64,000 bases of DNA from Aquimarina spongiae (GTDB lineage: Bacteria; Bacteroidota; Bacteroidia; Flavobacteriales; Flavobacteriaceae): NCBI RefSeq assembly GCF_900141785.1, contig NZ_FQYP01000011.1, forward strand, positions 683-64,682, given 5' to 3'. Under the pieces are notes generated by a model. It was given only the letters and a program-made list of their open reading frames with translations, was not told the DNA's origin and did no database searches. A program made the position numbers and the translations under genes. Below, piece by piece: positions 18,768-28,417 of the stretch (position 1 is its first letter; each line of letters begins with the position of its first letter).

Positions 18768-19061
18768 ATGATGACAGTACCTTTATTTATAAGTGGAGCC
18801 GAGATTGCCTTTATCGTTTTTATATTGGTAATGGTGTTTGGTGCCGATAAAATACCTGAAATTGCTCGGGGCTTAGGCAAAGGAATGAGAATCGTAAAAG
18901 ACGCTACAAACGATATCAAAACCGAAATTACCAAAAGTGCAGAAAAGCACGGTATAGATACCGAGATTACTTCTTCTATTACTACAGATATCAAAAAAGA
19001 AATCGATCAGGTAAAAGACGATATCGAAGAGATTACCGGCCCGGTAAAACGAAAATTATGA
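18768..19061 (+). CDS. tatA: Twin-arginine translocase component TatA/TatE
   Basis: 97 residues from ATG 18768 (ATG 18771 is equally possible). One N-terminal transmembrane helix (GAEIAFIVFILVMVFGADKIPEIARGLGKGMR) shows the TatA FGxxKxPE-type hinge and an amphipathic helix. A long charged coil follows (DIKTEITKSAEKH ... DDIEEITG). It forms the membrane pore element of the Tat pathway. I reject the longer frame from 18741 because the promoter box lies inside it. No tatC is seen in the window. Confidence 0.9.
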   Translation: MMTVPLFISGAEIAFIVFILVMVFGADKIPEIARGLGKGMRIVKDATNDIKTEITKSAEKHGIDTEITSSITTDIKKEIDQVKDDIEEITGPVKRKL

Positions 19062-19406
19062 TTTAGATTTTCAATCGACTTGCATTTTTGATCAATTTTC
19101 CTTGTAGATTTTAATTTTTTTTCAAAAAAAATACACTTTTTTTGCTGGTATGATATTTTTAAATATCAATCAGTAAAAGCTCCTGTGTTTATAGGTGTTT
19201 CGGGGAAATTTTAGCTTAACAACGAGGTACTATGCGAGCATAATATTGCGTTTTTTGTTGCGATAACCGCAAAAAATCAATCAAATATTTAGAATATAAT
19301 TAATATATTAGGAGTGAAATTAACTAAATGATAAATTTTGATTATTTTTTCGATAATCACAACTTAGTAGTTTTTAACACACAAACTCATAAATCTTATT
19401 CTAAAA
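19062..19406. other. 345-bp gene-free region before the subtilase gene
   Basis: AT-rich and without a credible ORF. A short frame from 19328 runs into the subtilase gene out of frame and has no family features. It contains poly-T/poly-A runs around 19108-19142 and GCGTTTTTTGTTGCG / CCGCAAAAAATC blocks at 19249-19279 that pair only partly. The start of the subtilase gene is preceded by a long leader. No clear operator is seen. Confidence 0.5.
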
Positions 19407-20903
19407 ATGAAAAAACTAATCCTTCTAAGTTTTGGACTTCTTTTGGTGTTTTCTTGTTCCAAAGAAGATCCGAATTCAATTATTGATCCCATGGTAGAAT
19501 CGACCGATTCTCAAAAGATTCTTTCTGTAGACGAAATCAACAAATATATAGCTAATGAGCTAAAAACCACAGGTGATCTGGCTTGGCGAGATGCACCAGC
19601 AATGGTGTTATATAGTGCAGTAATGCATAGTGGTGGTATTTTAAGTGTTGGTTATGGAGAAAAGGGAGAAAGTTTTACTACACAGCAACGTTCCCCTAGA
19701 TTGAACAGTGCTAAAAATAATATTATAGATATCGTTCAAGGCTCAGAACAGACTACAAAATCAAATATTTTACAATATGAAGATGAGACTTTCAATTTTG
19801 TAGACTTTGAGATTTCTAGTTTGGAAACTGTGATTGCTTTACAGCAAGCAGATCAAGTACGGTATATAGATACATTCTACACTTCTTATTTGGAGCAAAA
19901 CGATGTGCAACAAAAGGATTTTGGATGTGCACAAAGTGGAGAAAGTATCAATGGAAATGATTATCGCGTGATTTCTCCTAATGCATGGTTACCGTGGAAT
20001 TTTGATATTCATAACGTACCGCAAGCTTGGAATTACAGTACAGGAGCAGGAATTACCGTAGGATTAATAGATACAGGGCTTTCTGCTAACCAAAGCTTAT
20101 TGGGTAGTAATTTTAACGACGGTAGTTCTAATGGAAGATTCGTACAACGTTTTGGAACATATATCGATTCTCCTTGGTGGTGGTCAAACAATGTAGATGG
20201 ACCAAATGACCGCTGTGGTCATGGTACGTCTATGGCATCAGCTATTGCTTCTCCAAGAAACGATGATGGTATGCCAGTAGGAGTAGCTTATAATAGTAAT
20301 TTGGTGTCTTATAGGGGTACTTCTGATGTAGTCCTAGAAGATTATCATGAGCGCAAAGGTGTTCGTGATGCTTTAAGAGCATTAGGGAATCGTAACGATG
20401 TAAGAATCATTTCGATGTCCATTGGATATCCTTGGTCTATTGGTAATGTAAAGGATGCTGTTCGTTATGCATATGGGAAAGGAAAAATGATTATTGCTGC
20501 AGGAGGAACATCAACTTCGTTTACCAATTGGTATGGAGTTATTTTTCCAGCTAGCATGAGTGAAACAGTTGCTGTTACAGGAATAAAAGATAATGGGTAT
20601 AACCGTTGTAGCAATTGTCACGATGGAAATAAGATAGACTTTACTATCGTAATGCAAAGAGCAGGAGATTCAGGTAGAAATGTTCCGGTAGTTGGATTTA
20701 ACGGTGGAACTAGAAATTATGTTGGGGGGTCTTCGGTAGCTACGGCTACAACAGCAGGGATAGCAGCCTTGGTATGGGCTCGTAACCCCAATATGTCCAG
20801 AGCACAAGTGCTGGATAAGTTAAAAAGAGCAGGAGAGTTTTATCCTAGTCGCAATAGCCGATTTGGATATGGAAATATTAATGCACTGAAAGCAGTGCAG
20901 TAA
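19407..20903 (+). CDS. Subtilisin-like (S8) serine protease lipoprotein
   Basis: 498 residues. Signal peptide with lipobox (LLLVFSC, lipidated Cys17). The propeptide-like region reaches about residue 190. The catalytic triad is Asp222 (GLIDTG), His272 (DRCGHGTSMA) and Ser443 (GGSSVATATTAGIAAL). The oxyanion Asn is probably in the IIAAGGTS-type segment, where the usual N is replaced by G, so this point needs care. It is predicted to sit on an outer-membrane leaflet or the cell surface and degrade protein. A strong bidirectional terminator follows. Confidence 0.9.
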   Translation: MKKLILLSFGLLLVFSCSKEDPNSIIDPMVESTDSQKILSVDEINKYIANELKTTGDLAWRDAPAMVLYSAVMHSGGILSVGYGEKGESFTTQQRSPRLNSAKNNIIDIVQGSEQTTKSNILQYEDETFNFVDFEISSLETVIALQQADQVRYIDTFYTSYLEQNDVQQKDFGCAQSGESINGNDYRVISPNAWLPWNFDIHNVPQAWNYSTGAGITVGLIDTGLSANQSLLGSNFNDGSSNGRFVQRFGTYIDSPWWWSNNVDGPNDRCGHGTSMASAIASPRNDDGMPVGVAYNSNLVSYRGTSDVVLEDYHERKGVRDALRALGNRNDVRIISMSIGYPWSIGNVKDAVRYAYGKGKMIIAAGGTSTSFTNWYGVIFPASMSETVAVTGIKDNGYNRCSNCHDGNKIDFTIVMQRAGDSGRNVPVVGFNGGTRNYVGGSSVATATTAGIAALVWARNPNMSRAQVLDKLKRAGEFYPSRNSRFGYGNINALKAVQ

Positions 20904-20956
20904 GTTGAGCGAGTAATGATTTGTTTTCTGGGTTAGGTCAGAAAAGAAGAGTAAGG

Positions 20957-20988
20957 CATCTCCTCTTGTATAAGAGGAGATGTTTTTT
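20957..20988. terminator. Terminator between the subtilase and methyltransferase genes
   Basis: Perfect 11 bp stem CATCTCCTCTT/AAGAGGAGATG with loop GTAT and six T on the plus strand. It probably serves the convergent gene too. Confidence 0.85.
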
Positions 20989-21005
20989 GTATATGTGCTC
21001 TATCT

Positions 21006-21647
21006 CTATAGTACTCGACTTATCGTAAGTCCATCTCGAATTGGAAGCAGTACCGTTTCAATACGAGTATCTTCAACTAATAGTTTGTTGTATTCAAGGA
21101 GTGCTTTGGTAGAAAGGTCATCCTCTTCTATAGCTTCTATTACTTTGCCACTCCATAATACATTGTCAGATAATATAACACCTCCTGGTTTTATTTTATT
21201 AATGATTAATTCAAAATAGAGCGGATAATTCGGTTTATCTGCATCTATAAAAACCAAATCAAATGCTAAATCAATATTAGGTATAATGGTCGTTGCATCA
21301 CCTATATGTTGATGTATCCGGTTTCCATAGGGTGATAAATCAAAGTACTTGCGCTGAAAATTCTCCAGTTCTTCGTTAATATCTATGGTGTGTAGTTGCC
21401 CGTCTTTTTGCATTCCTTCTGCCAAGCAAATTGCAGAATAGCCAGTATAAGTACCTATTTCCAGAATATGTTTTGGCGATATAAGTTTGGAAAGCATGCT
21501 TAATACCCTTCCTTGATAAGCCCCGCTCAGCATACGTGGTTGTAAAATCTTTTGATAGGTTTCTCTGGTGAGTTTTTGTAGTAATTCGGGTTCCTGCTGT
21601 GTGTGCTGGACCACGTAATTGTCTAATTCTTCTGGAATGAAGTGCAT
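21006..21647 (-). CDS. SAM-dependent O-methyltransferase (catechol/caffeoyl-CoA OMT family)
   Basis: 213 residues. SAM motif ILEIGTYTGYSAICLAEGM near residue 57, acidic loop TIDINEE, metal and catalytic segment LVFIDADKPNYPLYF, and VILSDNVLWSGKV. This is the small metal-dependent OMT family acting on catechols. It lies downstream of the kynurenine operon, but a hairpin terminator at 21686-21724 separates them, so a joint role is uncertain. Confidence 0.88.
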   Translation of the reverse strand: MHFIPEELDNYVVQHTQQEPELLQKLTRETYQKILQPRMLSGAYQGRVLSMLSKLISPKHILEIGTYTGYSAICLAEGMQKDGQLHTIDINEELENFQRKYFDLSPYGNRIHQHIGDATTIIPNIDLAFDLVFIDADKPNYPLYFELIINKIKPGGVILSDNVLWSGKVIEAIEEDDLSTKALLEYNKLLVEDTRIETVLLPIRDGLTISRVL

Positions 21648-21685
21648 ATATTAGTTTTTTGTAAAGCTTGATTATGATAATTCAT

Positions 21686-21724
21686 AAAAGGCTTTCTTGT
21701 TGTGTATCACTTAGAAAGCCTTTT
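21686..21724. terminator. Bidirectional terminator at the end of the kynurenine operon
   Basis: Stem AAAAGGCTTTCT/AGAAAGCCTTTT, 12 bp, with a 15 nt loop. T-rich on the minus-strand side after the stem. It lies between ACMSD and the O-methyltransferase. Confidence 0.75.
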
Positions 21725-21757
21725 GTGTATTTAAATGTATTGTTGGAAAAGTTAGGG

Positions 21758-22858
21758 TTAATCCACTTTTATGGTCTCTCCCAAAATTTTGTTTGTTAAG
21801 TTTCTTTTGGCTTCTTCGTTATCTCCAAATAACCAATTTAGAACATTGCATTCCCAAATTTCGTCGTATTCTTTTTCATTAATAATATCACGTTCTAAAG
21901 CCAAGTCCAATATTTTTCCAGGATAAGAAGATTGCGGCTCGCTTTCCATTTCTCCTAACGGATAAGGATCATCAAGTCCCATAATTACCTGTTGGCTGCC
22001 CTGTCGTTCTACAGTAAGTTTTAACGAATCTGTATCGTGTACCAAAGTGTCAAAATAGATATTTGGATGTCCTACTGCTTTTCTTGGGTGTTGTTTCCCT
22101 TCAAAAAGATCGGGTCTACCATCAAAACCTTGAATACGTCGTCCTAGATTCATTTGCGCCAATTGCCCTCCGTGAGCAAAACAAGTTCTAATGTTTGGGT
22201 ATCGATTTTGCATTCCGTTTAAAGTATAAAAATGATAGGCATCGCCACATTGGGCTAGCATCCATACCAAATGAAAACGCCAGGCTACATTTTCAAGCTT
22301 TATCATTTTATCACCATCATAAGGATGTACTTCGATAGCAAGCTTGTATTTGTCGGCAAGCTCAAAAATAGGATCATTTTCTTCATCAAAAATGCATCGC
22401 CATTGTCCAATAGAATCCATAAAATGTGTAGGTAAGCATAATACATACATGCCTAGTTCTTCTACACAACGTTCAATTTCCCATAGTGCTCCATTAATAA
22501 ATCCAGGATGTACCACAAAACCACAAGAAAATTTGTCTGGATGATCTCTCTGTACATTTGCGTTAAAATCATTTTGAAAACGCAAAGCGTGCTTCATTTC
22601 CTCTAATCTTAAGCCATTTCCATACAATTGCGAGAGATTAAGGACTACTGCATGATCAATCTTGTTTTGTTCCATCCATTCCAGTTTTTCATTCAAGAAA
22701 AAGCTGGAATGTGTTACCGGCCGTTTCCAGCCTTTTTGTAACATATACTTTCGCTCATCATCAACCCAAAAAATCTCCTTTTCTTTCATGAACTTCGGAA
22801 TTTCCTCGGGATAGGGCAGTAAATGCGAATGTCCGTTAATTCTAAGTTTTCGTTTCAT
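21758..22858 (-). CDS. Aminocarboxymuconate-semialdehyde decarboxylase (ACMSD), amidohydrolase family
   Basis: 366 residues. The metal-dependent amidohydrolase begins with NGHSHLLP (H10 and H12 as metal ligands). Further family signatures are VVLNLSQLYGNGL, FSCGFVVHPGF, TCFAHGGQLAQMNLGRRIQG and VIMGLDDPYPLGEM, with the late Asp ligand. It removes CO2 from 2-amino-3-carboxymuconate semialdehyde, the product of the dioxygenase encoded 61 bp upstream. The pathway is thus drawn to aminomuconate instead of quinolinate. It is the last gene of the kynurenine operon. Confidence 0.9.
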   Translation of the reverse strand: MKRKLRINGHSHLLPYPEEIPKFMKEKEIFWVDDERKYMLQKGWKRPVTHSSFFLNEKLEWMEQNKIDHAVVLNLSQLYGNGLRLEEMKHALRFQNDFNANVQRDHPDKFSCGFVVHPGFINGALWEIERCVEELGMYVLCLPTHFMDSIGQWRCIFDEENDPIFELADKYKLAIEVHPYDGDKMIKLENVAWRFHLVWMLAQCGDAYHFYTLNGMQNRYPNIRTCFAHGGQLAQMNLGRRIQGFDGRPDLFEGKQHPRKAVGHPNIYFDTLVHDTDSLKLTVERQGSQQVIMGLDDPYPLGEMESEPQSSYPGKILDLALERDIINEKEYDEIWECNVLNWLFGDNEEAKRNLTNKILGETIKVD

Positions 22859-22919
22859 CTGTTTGTTATGTTGTTATGTAAGTTATTTGATGAGCTTTTT
22901 GCTCATTAGCATGTGTGCA

Positions 22920-23447
22920 TCACGATTTCTTTTGAGGAGGCTCCATTACCGCTCCACAGTTCGAACAAGTACACTTTTCTTTGTTACTATAGTATTTGTC
23001 AAAAATGATAGGCATATCAGTTTCGATATTATCCAAAGCAAACTCCTCTCTGTATAAAGGGGAATTGCAGTTTTCACAATACCATTCCAATGCATCCATC
23101 ATGCCTTCACTGCGTGGATATTCAATCACTAAACCTACTGTATTGGCACCACGTTGTGGTGAATGTGGTACTTTGGGTGGTAGCAAATAAATATCGCCTT
23201 CTTTGATATGAACATCTTTAGGTTCACCATTCTCTATTATTTTTAGTATGATATCTCCTTCTACTTGATAGAAGAATTCGGGAGTCTCATTATAGTGATA
23301 ATCTTTACGATTATTAGGACCACCAACAACCATTACTATAAAATCTCCATTTTCCCAAACGCATTTATTTCCAACTGGAGGTTTTAACAGATGTCTATGC
23401 TCTTCGATCCAGGCTTTAAAATTCAATGGTGAAACTAGATTATTCAT
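22920..23447 (-). CDS. nbaC: 3-hydroxyanthranilate 3,4-dioxygenase
   Basis: 175 residues, a cupin. N-terminal signature NFKAWIEEHRHLLKPPVGNK, iron-site residues in DYHYNETPEFFYQ and PPKVPHSPQR, and a C-terminal rubredoxin-like pair of CxxC motifs (CENC and CSNC) as in bacterial HAO. It opens the ring of 3-hydroxyanthranilate to aminocarboxymuconate semialdehyde. It lies between the SDR and ACMSD genes in the operon. Confidence 0.94.
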   Translation of the reverse strand: MNNLVSPLNFKAWIEEHRHLLKPPVGNKCVWENGDFIVMVVGGPNNRKDYHYNETPEFFYQVEGDIILKIIENGEPKDVHIKEGDIYLLPPKVPHSPQRGANTVGLVIEYPRSEGMMDALEWYCENCNSPLYREEFALDNIETDMPIIFDKYYSNKEKCTCSNCGAVMEPPQKKS

Positions 23448-23527
23448 AATATTCGTTCGATTTTGTTAAGTATTCCTTTATTAAATGTAAGTATTTTGAT
23501 TTGTATTTTATAATAACAAATGGTTAA

Positions 23528-24310
23528 CTATAAGGACTTTGTCCTTCCTCCATCAACAGGGACATTAATCCCATTAATATACGATGCTGCTTCTGAAGCC
23601 AAAAAGGCTACAGCATTAGCAGTTTCCTCTGGTTGCGCAAATCTTTTGGCCGGAATATCATTCTTCATAGCATTTTCAACTTCTTCAATCGACTTTCCGG
23701 TTTTTGAAGCTTTATTCTTAATGATTTGGGATAATCTTTCGGTGGCTGTAGCTCCTGGTAACACATTGTTAACCGTAATACCAAATTGTCCTAACTCATT
23801 GGCGAGTGTTTTTGACCAATTGGCTACGGCCCCTCGGATTGTATTAGATACGCCTAATCCTGAAAGCGGCTGCTTTACAGAGGTAGATATAATATTGATA
23901 ATTCTACCATATCCTTCCTTTTGCATTCCGGGAACCAAAGCTTTTACTAAAATGTGATTGCATTTTAAATGTTGTGTAAAAGCGCTTTCAAACTCTTGTA
24001 CCGTCGCGCCATATATAGGCCCGGCAGCTGGTCCTCCGGTGTTATTGATGAGTATGTGATAATTCTTTGTAGTGTTTTTTGTTTTTTCCTCTAAGTCAGA
24101 GGGGTTTTGAAAATCTGCAACCAAATAATCATGAGATTGTCCTTGGGTTGTATCCAGTTCTTTTAGCACCTCTTGTAGCTTTTGTTCGTTTCGTGCTACC
24201 AGGGTAATGTTCGCTCCCAATTCTGCTAGTTGTAGGGCAGAGGCTTTTCCTATTCCCTGGGTGCTACCGCAGACTAATGCGTTTTTATGGGTAAGATTGA
24301 GATTCATCAT
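23528..24310 (-). CDS. SDR-family oxidoreductase in the kynurenine operon
   Basis: 260 residues. NAD(P)-binding CGSTQGIGKASALQLAELG at about 15-33, ILINNTGGPAAG near 85, and C-terminal VPVDGGRTKSL. The usual YxxxK active site is not clear: the expected stretch reads GVSNTIRGAVANWSKTLANEL, with no Tyr four residues before a Lys. It may therefore be an atypical or non-catalytic SDR. No step of the standard kynurenine-aminomuconate route needs an SDR. It lies 20 bp after the dehydrogenase gene. Confidence 0.82.
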   Translation of the reverse strand: MMNLNLTHKNALVCGSTQGIGKASALQLAELGANITLVARNEQKLQEVLKELDTTQGQSHDYLVADFQNPSDLEEKTKNTTKNYHILINNTGGPAAGPIYGATVQEFESAFTQHLKCNHILVKALVPGMQKEGYGRIINIISTSVKQPLSGLGVSNTIRGAVANWSKTLANELGQFGITVNNVLPGATATERLSQIIKNKASKTGKSIEEVENAMKNDIPAKRFAQPEETANAVAFLASEAASYINGINVPVDGGRTKSL

Positions 24311-24330
24311 AGAAACTTCTTATAGTGTTT

Positions 24331-25773
24331 TTAATATTGTATACATACGTTTTTAGGCTCAGTAAAGAAACGTAAGGCTTCAAAACCACCTTCTCTACCG
24401 ACTCCAGAATTTTTGATACCCCCAAAGGGTGTTCGTAAGTCTCGCATCATCCATGTATTGATCCATACAATACCTGCGTGGATGTGTTTGGCCAAATACA
24501 TACTTCGATTTAAGTTATTCGTCCATATGGTACTGGACAAACCATAACGAACATCATTGGCCATAGATAATGCTTGTTCATCATTGTCAAAAGGTGTGAT
24601 GGTTACTACCGGGCCAAAGATCTCTTCCTGCATCACACTGCATTGCGTGGAATTTACCTCTATAATTGTAGGTTGCAAGTAATATCCATTTTCATGGCCT
24701 TCAACGGTAACATATTCTCCACCACACAAAATAGTTCCTCCTTCTTCTTTGGCTTTATCTATGTAGGACTTTACTTTTTCGAGATGAGGTTTAGAAACTA
24801 ACGCTCCTAAGTTGGTTTCGGGGGCTAATGGATCTCCAATTTTTAATGCTTTGGTTTTTTCAACAAAATCGGATTTGAATTGATCATAAATACTTCTTTC
24901 TATAAAAATTCGCGAACCGCAGAGACATATTTGCCCTTGATTGGCAAAAGAGGATCTGAGTGTGGTATTTAACATTTTGTCATAATCACAATCTGCGAAT
25001 ATGAGGTTCGGGTTTTTTCCTCCTAGCTCTAGAGATAATTTTTTGAACGTTGGGGCTGCAATTTTTGCAATATGAGCTCCTGTTTTGGTACCTCCGGTAA
25101 AAGAAATAGCTTTGATGTCTGGGTGTTGGATAATAGCTTCACCTGCACTAGTACCCAACCCATGTACAATATTTAAAACTCCTTTGGGTAATCCAGCACT
25201 TGTGCAGATTTCTCCAAATAAAAATGCAGTCATTGGAGTGATTTCACTAGGTTTAGCTACTACCGTGTTTCCTGCAGCTAGAGCAGGCGCGATTTTCCAG
25301 GTAAATAAATATAAAGGCAAATTCCAGGGAGAGATACAGCCTACTACACCTATGGGTTGTCTCAACGTAAAATTGATCGCATCCAGACCACTGCTTTCGT
25401 GCGCTTCGCTTGCAAATTGCGTAATAGCATGTGCAAAGAATTGAAAATTAGAGGCTCCTCTAGGGATATCCACACTTTTGGCGAGGCTAAGAGGTTTCCC
25501 GTTGTCTATTGATTCGGCTAGTGCTAGCTCATCTGTTTTTTCATTGATTAAGGTTGCGATTCTGGATAGAATTTCGCTACGTTGTTGTAAAGTGGTGTTG
25601 GACCAATCGGGATAGGCGTTTTTTGCCGCCGTGTAGGCCAGCTCAATATCTTCGGTAGTCGAATTAGGAATACGTCCATATACTTCACCAGTGGAAGGTT
25701 TGTAGTTATCTATCCAGTTATCTAGTGCAGGAGGGATAAATTTGCCATTTATATAGTTATGTATTTCTTTCAT
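24331..25773 (-). CDS. 2-aminomuconate semialdehyde dehydrogenase (aldehyde dehydrogenase family)
   Basis: 480 residues. All aldehyde dehydrogenase hallmarks are present: GCISPWNLPLYLFTWKIAPA, FTGGTKTGAHIA, LELGGKNPNLIF with the catalytic Glu, and SFANQGQICLCGSR with the catalytic Cys. The late motif EEIFGPVVTITPF also matches. The context between HAO, ACMSD and a RidA-type deaminase supports oxidation of 2-aminomuconate 6-semialdehyde to 2-aminomuconate. The related 2-hydroxymuconic semialdehyde dehydrogenase cannot be excluded from sequence alone. Confidence 0.88.
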   Translation of the reverse strand: MKEIHNYINGKFIPPALDNWIDNYKPSTGEVYGRIPNSTTEDIELAYTAAKNAYPDWSNTTLQQRSEILSRIATLINEKTDELALAESIDNGKPLSLAKSVDIPRGASNFQFFAHAITQFASEAHESSGLDAINFTLRQPIGVVGCISPWNLPLYLFTWKIAPALAAGNTVVAKPSEITPMTAFLFGEICTSAGLPKGVLNIVHGLGTSAGEAIIQHPDIKAISFTGGTKTGAHIAKIAAPTFKKLSLELGGKNPNLIFADCDYDKMLNTTLRSSFANQGQICLCGSRIFIERSIYDQFKSDFVEKTKALKIGDPLAPETNLGALVSKPHLEKVKSYIDKAKEEGGTILCGGEYVTVEGHENGYYLQPTIIEVNSTQCSVMQEEIFGPVVTITPFDNDEQALSMANDVRYGLSSTIWTNNLNRSMYLAKHIHAGIVWINTWMMRDLRTPFGGIKNSGVGREGGFEALRFFTEPKNVCIQY

Positions 25774-25785
25774 TCCTTAATTGAA

Positions 25786-26553
25786 TTAACTGAAAATGTA
25801 TTTTAACTGTTCTGCTGTGTGCTTAAGATCTCCAGTATAGGTTTTGATTTCATTTTTGTTAAATCGTGCAGAAGGCCCCGAGGTGCTTATGGCTGCTAAG
25901 AACTTTCCATTGACGCCAAATACCGGAACTGCAACACAAACCAATCCGATTTCATTTTCTTCCATATCCAATGCAAAACCATTTCTTTTGATGTTTTCGA
26001 TTTCTTCGATTAACTTTTGTTTATTCGTAATGGTGTTTGAGGTTATCGTTTCCAGTTCTAATTGTGCTACTGTTTTATGATAATCCTGTATACCAAAGGC
26101 GAGCATAATTTTCCCCAAACCTGTACAGTGCAAAGGTTTTTCGCTACCTATTTGTGAGTTGATTTGCAAATCATGTCTTCCTACCACCTTGTCCAAAAAA
26201 TATACCTTTTGATTTCTGCAAATCGCAAGATGGGCAGTTTCTCCTGCACGTTTGACCAGCTCTTCCATAAAAGGTCTGGCTTTGGAGATAAAATTTTTAT
26301 GAATACTTACTTTTTGGCCAAGCTCAAATAACTTTAATCCTAATCGATATTTTTCGTTTTCTGGATTTTGCTGAATTACATTAAGGGTTTCCATAGTGGC
26401 TAGCATTCTATATACCGCACTTTTGTTTGTGCCCATTAAACGAGCAATTTCGGTAACCCCTAATTCTATTTTATCGGTAGAAAAACAATCCAAAATCTTG
26501 AACGCTTTTTCTACAGAGGTGTTTAGAATTTTTTTGTCTACCGTATCACTCAT
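25786..26553 (-). CDS. IclR-family transcriptional regulator
   Basis: 255 residues. N-terminal winged helix (KILDCFSTDKIELGVTEIARLMGTNKSAVYRMLATM) and C-terminal effector domain (CTGLGKIMLAFG, GFALDMEENEIGLVCVAVPVFG). It is encoded within the kynurenine operon, 12 bp before the dehydrogenase, and probably autoregulates. A KdgR-like palindrome upstream of kynU (29703-29717) is its likely operator. The effector may be kynurenine or a downstream intermediate (inference). Confidence 0.9.
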   Translation of the reverse strand: MSDTVDKKILNTSVEKAFKILDCFSTDKIELGVTEIARLMGTNKSAVYRMLATMETLNVIQQNPENEKYRLGLKLFELGQKVSIHKNFISKARPFMEELVKRAGETAHLAICRNQKVYFLDKVVGRHDLQINSQIGSEKPLHCTGLGKIMLAFGIQDYHKTVAQLELETITSNTITNKQKLIEEIENIKRNGFALDMEENEIGLVCVAVPVFGVNGKFLAAISTSGPSARFNKNEIKTYTGDLKHTAEQLKYIFS

Positions 26554-26579
26554 TTCTTGTGGATTTATAGTGTTGTTGA

Positions 26580-26996
26580 TTAGGCTTGTTTCTTGTATGC
26601 TACTGCTTTGATCTCAATAAGCAGGTGCGGGTGAGGTAGTTGGTGAACCGCTACCGTTGTTCGAGTAGGGCCACTGTAATCAAAATACTGTGCATACACC
26701 TCATTGTATCCGCCAAAATCATTCATGTTTACTAAAAAAGAAGTAATATCGATCACGTCATCTAGACTAGCTCCTTCTTCTTTTAAAATGTCATCGATAT
26801 TTTCTAACACTGCCTTAGTTTGCGCCTTGATATCCAGGTTTGTTGTGCCAAATTCGTCGACTTCAACACCTTCAAAAGTGTTGTCTGGTCGTCTGGAGCT
26901 TGTTCCAGAAACGTATATAAAGTCACCCACGCGTTTTACATGGGGGAACTTTCCTCTGGGAGTTGCTTTGCCTTTTACTAGTTTTCCGGTGTTCAT
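26580..26996 (-). CDS. RidA-family 2-aminomuconate deaminase
   Basis: 138 residues. Rid/YjgF family: GKFPHVKRVGDFIYVSGTSSRRPD, FGTTNLDIKAQTKAVLENID, and C-terminal RTTVAVHQLPHPHLLIEIKAVA with the conserved Arg and Glu. In this operon the best call is the deaminase acting on 2-aminomuconate, as NbaF does in the nitrobenzoate and tryptophan pathways. It lies 23 bp after kmo. Confidence 0.85.
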   Translation of the reverse strand: MNTGKLVKGKATPRGKFPHVKRVGDFIYVSGTSSRRPDNTFEGVEVDEFGTTNLDIKAQTKAVLENIDDILKEEGASLDDVIDITSFLVNMNDFGGYNEVYAQYFDYSGPTRTTVAVHQLPHPHLLIEIKAVAYKKQA

Positions 26997-27019
26997 GTTT
27001 AATGATTGTTTTTTTTAGA

Positions 27020-28417
27020 TTACTTCAATCTGGCTATTTTATCTTCTTCAAGAATTTCATCGGTTTCTTTTTGTACTTGTTGCAGGATTTGTTTCATATC
27101 CAGATCCGCATCGATTTCCTTATCAGCAATCAAATTGAGCAGTGCTTTATCTTGGGCCCTACCTATTTTCATTGCTTTTGCATAGCTGATATGTTCGTTG
27201 AAAGTAACCATAGAATATTTTGAAGAATATTCCTCTGGAAATGCTTTTTCCAATTCCATTTCAAGTTTTCTTTTTTCTTTGAAAATAGGATTAGCAACAT
27301 GGTCTCTCATCTCATAATAGTTGTCTATGGCTAGGTCTGCAATCGCATCGGTATCTTCTTTTCTTGTTTTTTGATACATTTTAAACACAGTATCCCAATC
27401 GCCTTCGTATTGATCTAGGATCTCATCAAAAACAACGACATCTTCAAAAGAAGCATTCATACCCTGACCATAAAATGGGACAATAGCATGGGCGGCATCC
27501 CCAATCAACAAGGTTTTTCCTTTATAATACCATGGCGAACACTTTACAGTACCTAAAGATCCCGTTGGATTATTAAAAAATTCATTTTTAAGATCCGGAA
27601 TTAGTGGTAAAGTATCCGGAAATTCGGATTCGAAAAACTCTCGTACTTTTTCAATGGTTGTGAGGTTATTGAAATTGTATTCTCCCTCATCATAAGATAA
27701 AAATAGGGTAACTGTAAAGCTGCCATCTAGATTGGGTAAAGCAATAAGCATGTACTGTCCTCTTGGCCAAATATGCAGATGGTCTTTGCTGATTTGATGA
27801 TTACCTACCTGGTCCGCAGGGATTTCTAATTCTTTGTATCCATGAGTCAAAAAGTTCTGTGAATAGCTAAATAAGAATTTCTTCTCTAGATAATAGCTTT
27901 TTCGTAATGCAGAACCTGCGCCATCAGCTCCAAAAATCACATCTGCATCCACTGTAAATTCTTCTTTGGTGAGATAGCATTGAAATTCTGCTGTGGGTTT
28001 TTCGATATCAACATTAATGCATTTTTTATTGAAATGGATGTTTACATTTTCGTGTTTCTCAGCTTCTGTAAGCAGTAAAGCATTTAGATCTCCACGAGAT
28101 ACAGAGTTGATATATTCGCCTTTTCTTCCCGAGTAGTTGGAAGCAAAAGTGTTTCCCTTGGTATCATGAATTAGTCGCCCATGCATCGGGATGCATAATG
28201 GCAATACTTTGTCTGCAATACCTACCATATCCAAGGCTCTTAATCCGCGGTCGGATAGTGCGAGATTGATGGAGCGACCTGCAGAAATATCTGTAGTCCT
28301 CAAATCTGGCCGTCCTTCATATAATGATATTTTGTACCCTCGTTGTGCTAGACGTAGTGCTAACATCGAACCACAAAGCCCTGCTCCAATAATAACAATA
28401 TGTTCCTTTTTGCTCAT
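27020..28417 (-). CDS. kmo: Kynurenine 3-monooxygenase
   Basis: 465 residues. FAD-binding HIVIIGAGLCGSMLALRLAQ at the N-terminus, DVIFGADGAGSALRKSY in the middle, and LIGDAAHAIVPFYGQGMNASFEDVVVF, diagnostic for aromatic hydroxylases and close to eukaryotic KMO. The C-terminus lacks the mitochondrial anchor, as expected. It hydroxylates L-kynurenine to 3-hydroxykynurenine. The start overlaps the kynU stop by one base (TAATG), showing translational coupling. Confidence 0.95.
   Translation of the reverse strand: MSKKEHIVIIGAGLCGSMLALRLAQRGYKISLYEGRPDLRTTDISAGRSINLALSDRGLRALDMVGIADKVLPLCIPMHGRLIHDTKGNTFASNYSGRKGEYINSVSRGDLNALLLTEAEKHENVNIHFNKKCINVDIEKPTAEFQCYLTKEEFTVDADVIFGADGAGSALRKSYYLEKKFLFSYSQNFLTHGYKELEIPADQVGNHQISKDHLHIWPRGQYMLIALPNLDGSFTVTLFLSYDEGEYNFNNLTTIEKVREFFESEFPDTLPLIPDLKNEFFNNPTGSLGTVKCSPWYYKGKTLLIGDAAHAIVPFYGQGMNASFEDVVVFDEILDQYEGDWDTVFKMYQKTRKEDTDAIADLAIDNYYEMRDHVANPIFKEKRKLEMELEKAFPEEYSSKYSMVTFNEHISYAKAMKIGRAQDKALLNLIADKEIDADLDMKQILQQVQKETDEILEEDKIARLK

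Noticed and set aside
19328..19406. Short frame before the subtilase gene
   Set aside because: It runs into the subtilase gene in another frame and has no protein features.
21006..21647. O-methyltransferase as ninth gene of the kynurenine operon
   Set aside because: A 12 bp hairpin terminator separates it, so it is treated as a separate unit.
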